Part shown: in pieces, positions 13,580-15,363 of the stretch
Position numbering within the stretch: position 1 is the first letter of the stretch
Layout of the letters: each line of letters starts with the position of its first letter
Translations under genes and position numbers: made by a program
Notes under the pieces: generated by a model
The model's database searches: none
What the model was told of the DNA's origin: nothing
What the model saw: the letters and a program-made list of their open reading frames with translations, nothing else
Source of the DNA: Methylophaga sp.
GTDB lineage: Bacteria > Pseudomonadota > Gammaproteobacteria > Nitrosococcales > Methylophagaceae
Assembly (NCBI GenBank): GCA_007117275.1
Contig: SKGV01000144.1
Span: 1 to 15,363 of the forward strand
Length of the DNA: 15,363 nt
Direction: 5' to 3'

Positions 13580-14557
13580 CTAGTTCTCGTAGGCCTGACG
13601 AATTTCATTGGCCAGTTGGTAGACCGCCATGGCGTACATACGGCTGTGATTGTATCGAGTGATCGCATAGAAATTTTGTCTGCCCAACCAATATTCATCG
13701 CCATCAAGCTGAGTGAGTGAAAACAGGGTCAGTTGGTCATCACCAGGCGGCAAATCGGGCATGTGGACATCCATTACACGTAGCTCTTCACGACTGGTTG
13801 CGGGTCTGAGACCACGCTCTAACAAGCTTTGAGGGACATCACCCTCAAGCTTGGCCGGATGCACAACCGACTCACCGCGCACCCAGCCATGTACTTTCAG
13901 ATAATTGGCAATACTACCGACAGCGTCAACTGGATTAGTCCATATATCCCGTTTGCCATCGTTACTGAAGTCAACCGCATAGGCACGGTAACTGCTTGGC
14001 ATAAACTGACCCAATCCCATTGCGCCGGCGTAAGAACCGACCGGATCAAGCCTCGACATTTGTTCTTCTTGCGTCAACACCAAGAAATGTTTCAGCTCAG
14101 AGCGAAAAAAAGGACTTCTTGGTGGATAACGAAATGCCAAGGTCGATAAGGCATCAATCACTCGAAAGCTACCCATATTGCCACCGTAGTTCGTTTCCAC
14201 ACCAAGAATAGCAATGATTATTTCTGCTGGAACACCATATTGTTGTTCGGCCTGCGCAAGTGTTTCTGCGTTATTTTTCCAGAAGTTCACACCGCCTTTT
14301 ATGCGAGCAGGTGTGATGAAAATATTTCGATACTCATGCCAGGGACGCACCCGCTCAGCAGGTCGAGCAATGGCGTTGAGAATACTTTGCTTAACTTCAA
14401 CCTGAGCAAATAGGTCAATCAGCTCATCGCGATCAAAGCCAAATTCGTCAACAACCTCATCGATGAACTTATCCAGTTCCGGTAACTCAGGATTCAATTG
14501 GGCGGCGACAGGCAGGGCAAACATTATCGCTGAGACAGCTATCAGGAGTTGTTTCAC
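13580..14557 (-). CDS. mltB: Membrane-bound lytic murein transglycosylase B (MltB family)
   Basis: A 325-residue exported protein of the MltB/Slt3 family that cuts the glycan backbone, leaving 1,6-anhydro-muramic ends. It starts with a signal peptide (MKQLLIAVSAIMFALPVAA); there is no lipobox cysteine, so it would be soluble in the periplasm or loosely bound, unlike the E. coli lipoprotein. The catalytic glutamate is Glu121 in LGVETNYGG. The family blocks GSYAGAMGLGQFMPSSYR and NDGKRDIWTNPVDAVGSIANYL follow. The start is GTG, overlapping the rodA stop as GTGA, with AAGG about 11 bases before it. In E. coli mltB is not in this cluster, so its place between rodA and rlpA is a lineage feature. 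Confidence 0.94.
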   Translation of the reverse strand: MKQLLIAVSAIMFALPVAAQLNPELPELDKFIDEVVDEFGFDRDELIDLFAQVEVKQSILNAIARPAERVRPWHEYRNIFITPARIKGGVNFWKNNAETLAQAEQQYGVPAEIIIAILGVETNYGGNMGSFRVIDALSTLAFRYPPRSPFFRSELKHFLVLTQEEQMSRLDPVGSYAGAMGLGQFMPSSYRAYAVDFSNDGKRDIWTNPVDAVGSIANYLKVHGWVRGESVVHPAKLEGDVPQSLLERGLRPATSREELRVMDVHMPDLPPGDDQLTLFSLTQLDGDEYWLGRQNFYAITRYNHSRMYAMAVYQLANEIRQAYEN

Positions 14558-15363
14558 GGTGACATCATCCTTCGGTGGGTGTGAACAGACATCAGGATAC
14601 CGAAGCCAGCCAATAAGGTCACCATTGATGTGCCACCATAGCTGATCAGCGGAAGCGGAACGCCAACCACAGGCAACAGTCCCGTAACCATCCCGACATT
14701 AACAAAGACATAGACTAAAAAAGTGAGCGAAATGCTGCCTGCCAGCAATCGAGCAAATGTTGTTTGTGCTTGGCCGGCAATGTAGAGACCTCTGGCCGTG
14801 ATCAGCAAGTAAAGGATCAAAAGCAGACCTACACCAATCAGGCCGAACTCTTCTGCCATGACGGCAAAAATGAAGTCTGTTGACCGCTCTGGTAGAAACT
14901 CTAGATGAGATTGAGTGCCTTGTAGCCAGCCACGACCGGTCAAACCACCGCTGCCAATGGCAATTTTTGATTGAATAATGTGATAGCCAGCACCGAGCGG
15001 ATCTGACTCAGGATTCATGAACGTTAACACTCGGCGTCGCTGATAATCGTGCATTAGGTACCAAAGCACAGGTGCCGCAGCTGAGACCAGAGCAAAAAAC
15101 GAAATAATCACTTTCCATGAAATTCCTGCCAGAAAAATCACAATCAAGCCTGATGTGGCTATCAGCATGGCTGTGCCAAGGTCAGGTTGTTTGGCAATCA
15201 ACAGCATTGGAATGGCAATCATGACCAAAGCCGCCAGCATTCTGAAAAACTTGGGTGGCAAAGGCCTTTCTGAAATATAGGCGGCGACCAGAATCGGCAC
15301 AGCCAATTTCATGATTTCCGCTGGTTGGAATCTAAAAAAACCAAGATCCAGCCAACGTTGCGC
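14554..15363 (-). CDS. mrdB: Rod shape-determining peptidoglycan polymerase RodA, C-terminal part
   Basis: The window holds the last 269 residues of a SEDS-family protein; the first third is beyond the right edge. The frame continues upstream of the first visible Met with RWLDLGFFRFQPAE, a typical RodA block, so that Met is internal. Other blocks are AKQPDLGTAML, RRVLTFMNPESDPLGAGYHI, the SEDS signature HLEFLPERSTDFIFAVMAEEFG, and the C-terminal PLISYGGTSMVTLLAGFGIL. RodA polymerises lipid II glycan strands for side-wall growth with PBP2 (mrdA), which would be expected just upstream, outside the window. It spans the inner membrane several times. Its stop overlaps the mltB start by 4 bases. 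Confidence 0.96.
   Translation of the reverse strand, partial: AQRWLDLGFFRFQPAEIMKLAVPILVAAYISERPLPPKFFRMLAALVMIAIPMLLIAKQPDLGTAMLIATSGLIVIFLAGISWKVIISFFALVSAAAPVLWYLMHDYQRRRVLTFMNPESDPLGAGYHIIQSKIAIGSGGLTGRGWLQGTQSHLEFLPERSTDFIFAVMAEEFGLIGVGLLLILYLLITARGLYIAGQAQTTFARLLAGSISLTFLVYVFVNVGMVTGLLPVVGVPLPLISYGGTSMVTLLAGFGILMSVHTHRRMMSP

Overview
The window is ordinary, dense gammaproteobacterial chromosome. I see no insertion sequence, phage gene, CRISPR array, tRNA or rRNA, and no gap over about 210 bases lacks a gene. The gene order mrdB(rodA)-rlpA-dacA-ybeD-lipB-lipA is a classic gammaproteobacterial arrangement. A covalent-flavin type sulfide dehydrogenase flavoprotein, a short citrate synthase and a complete EF-P lysylation set suggest an environmental, sulfur-metabolising or methylotrophic lineage (Methylophaga- or Thiomicrospira-like). 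That placement is inference; no marker here fixes the genus.

Layout. 1-226: 5' end of thpR (RNA 2',3'-cyclic phosphodiesterase), minus strand, cut by the window edge. 437-1625: a minus-strand pair, DUF4389 membrane protein then yaaA. 1798-3632: plus-strand dctQ-dctM, the two membrane subunits of a TRAP transporter, with no binding-protein gene beside them. 3633-6287: the translation factor EF-P (efp) with both lysylation enzymes, epmA downstream of efp on the minus strand and epmB divergent on the plus strand. 6277-7443: citrate synthase, minus. 7545-15363: one long minus-strand run, read as rodA (partial), mltB, rlpA, dacA, dat, ybeD, lipB, lipA, fccB. Most of these genes overlap or are separated by 0-30 bases, so they look like a single operon.

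How the genes fit together. rodA, mltB, rlpA and dacA build, cut and trim peptidoglycan. dat can use or supply the D-amino acids involved. ybeD, lipB and lipA make protein-bound lipoate. fccB is the outlier: an exported sulfide-oxidising flavoprotein at the tail of the operon, without its usual cytochrome gene. efp, epmA and epmB form a self-contained module: EpmB makes (R)-beta-lysine and EpmA attaches it to Lys34 of EF-P.

I found no clearly new biological system. The points most worth a second look are the fccB placement, the binding-protein-less TRAP pair, the compact EF-P module with an apparent terminator over the efp stop codon, and dat inserted between dacA and ybeD. Several genes have non-ATG starts (mltB and dat GTG, ybeD TTG, fccB probably GTG).
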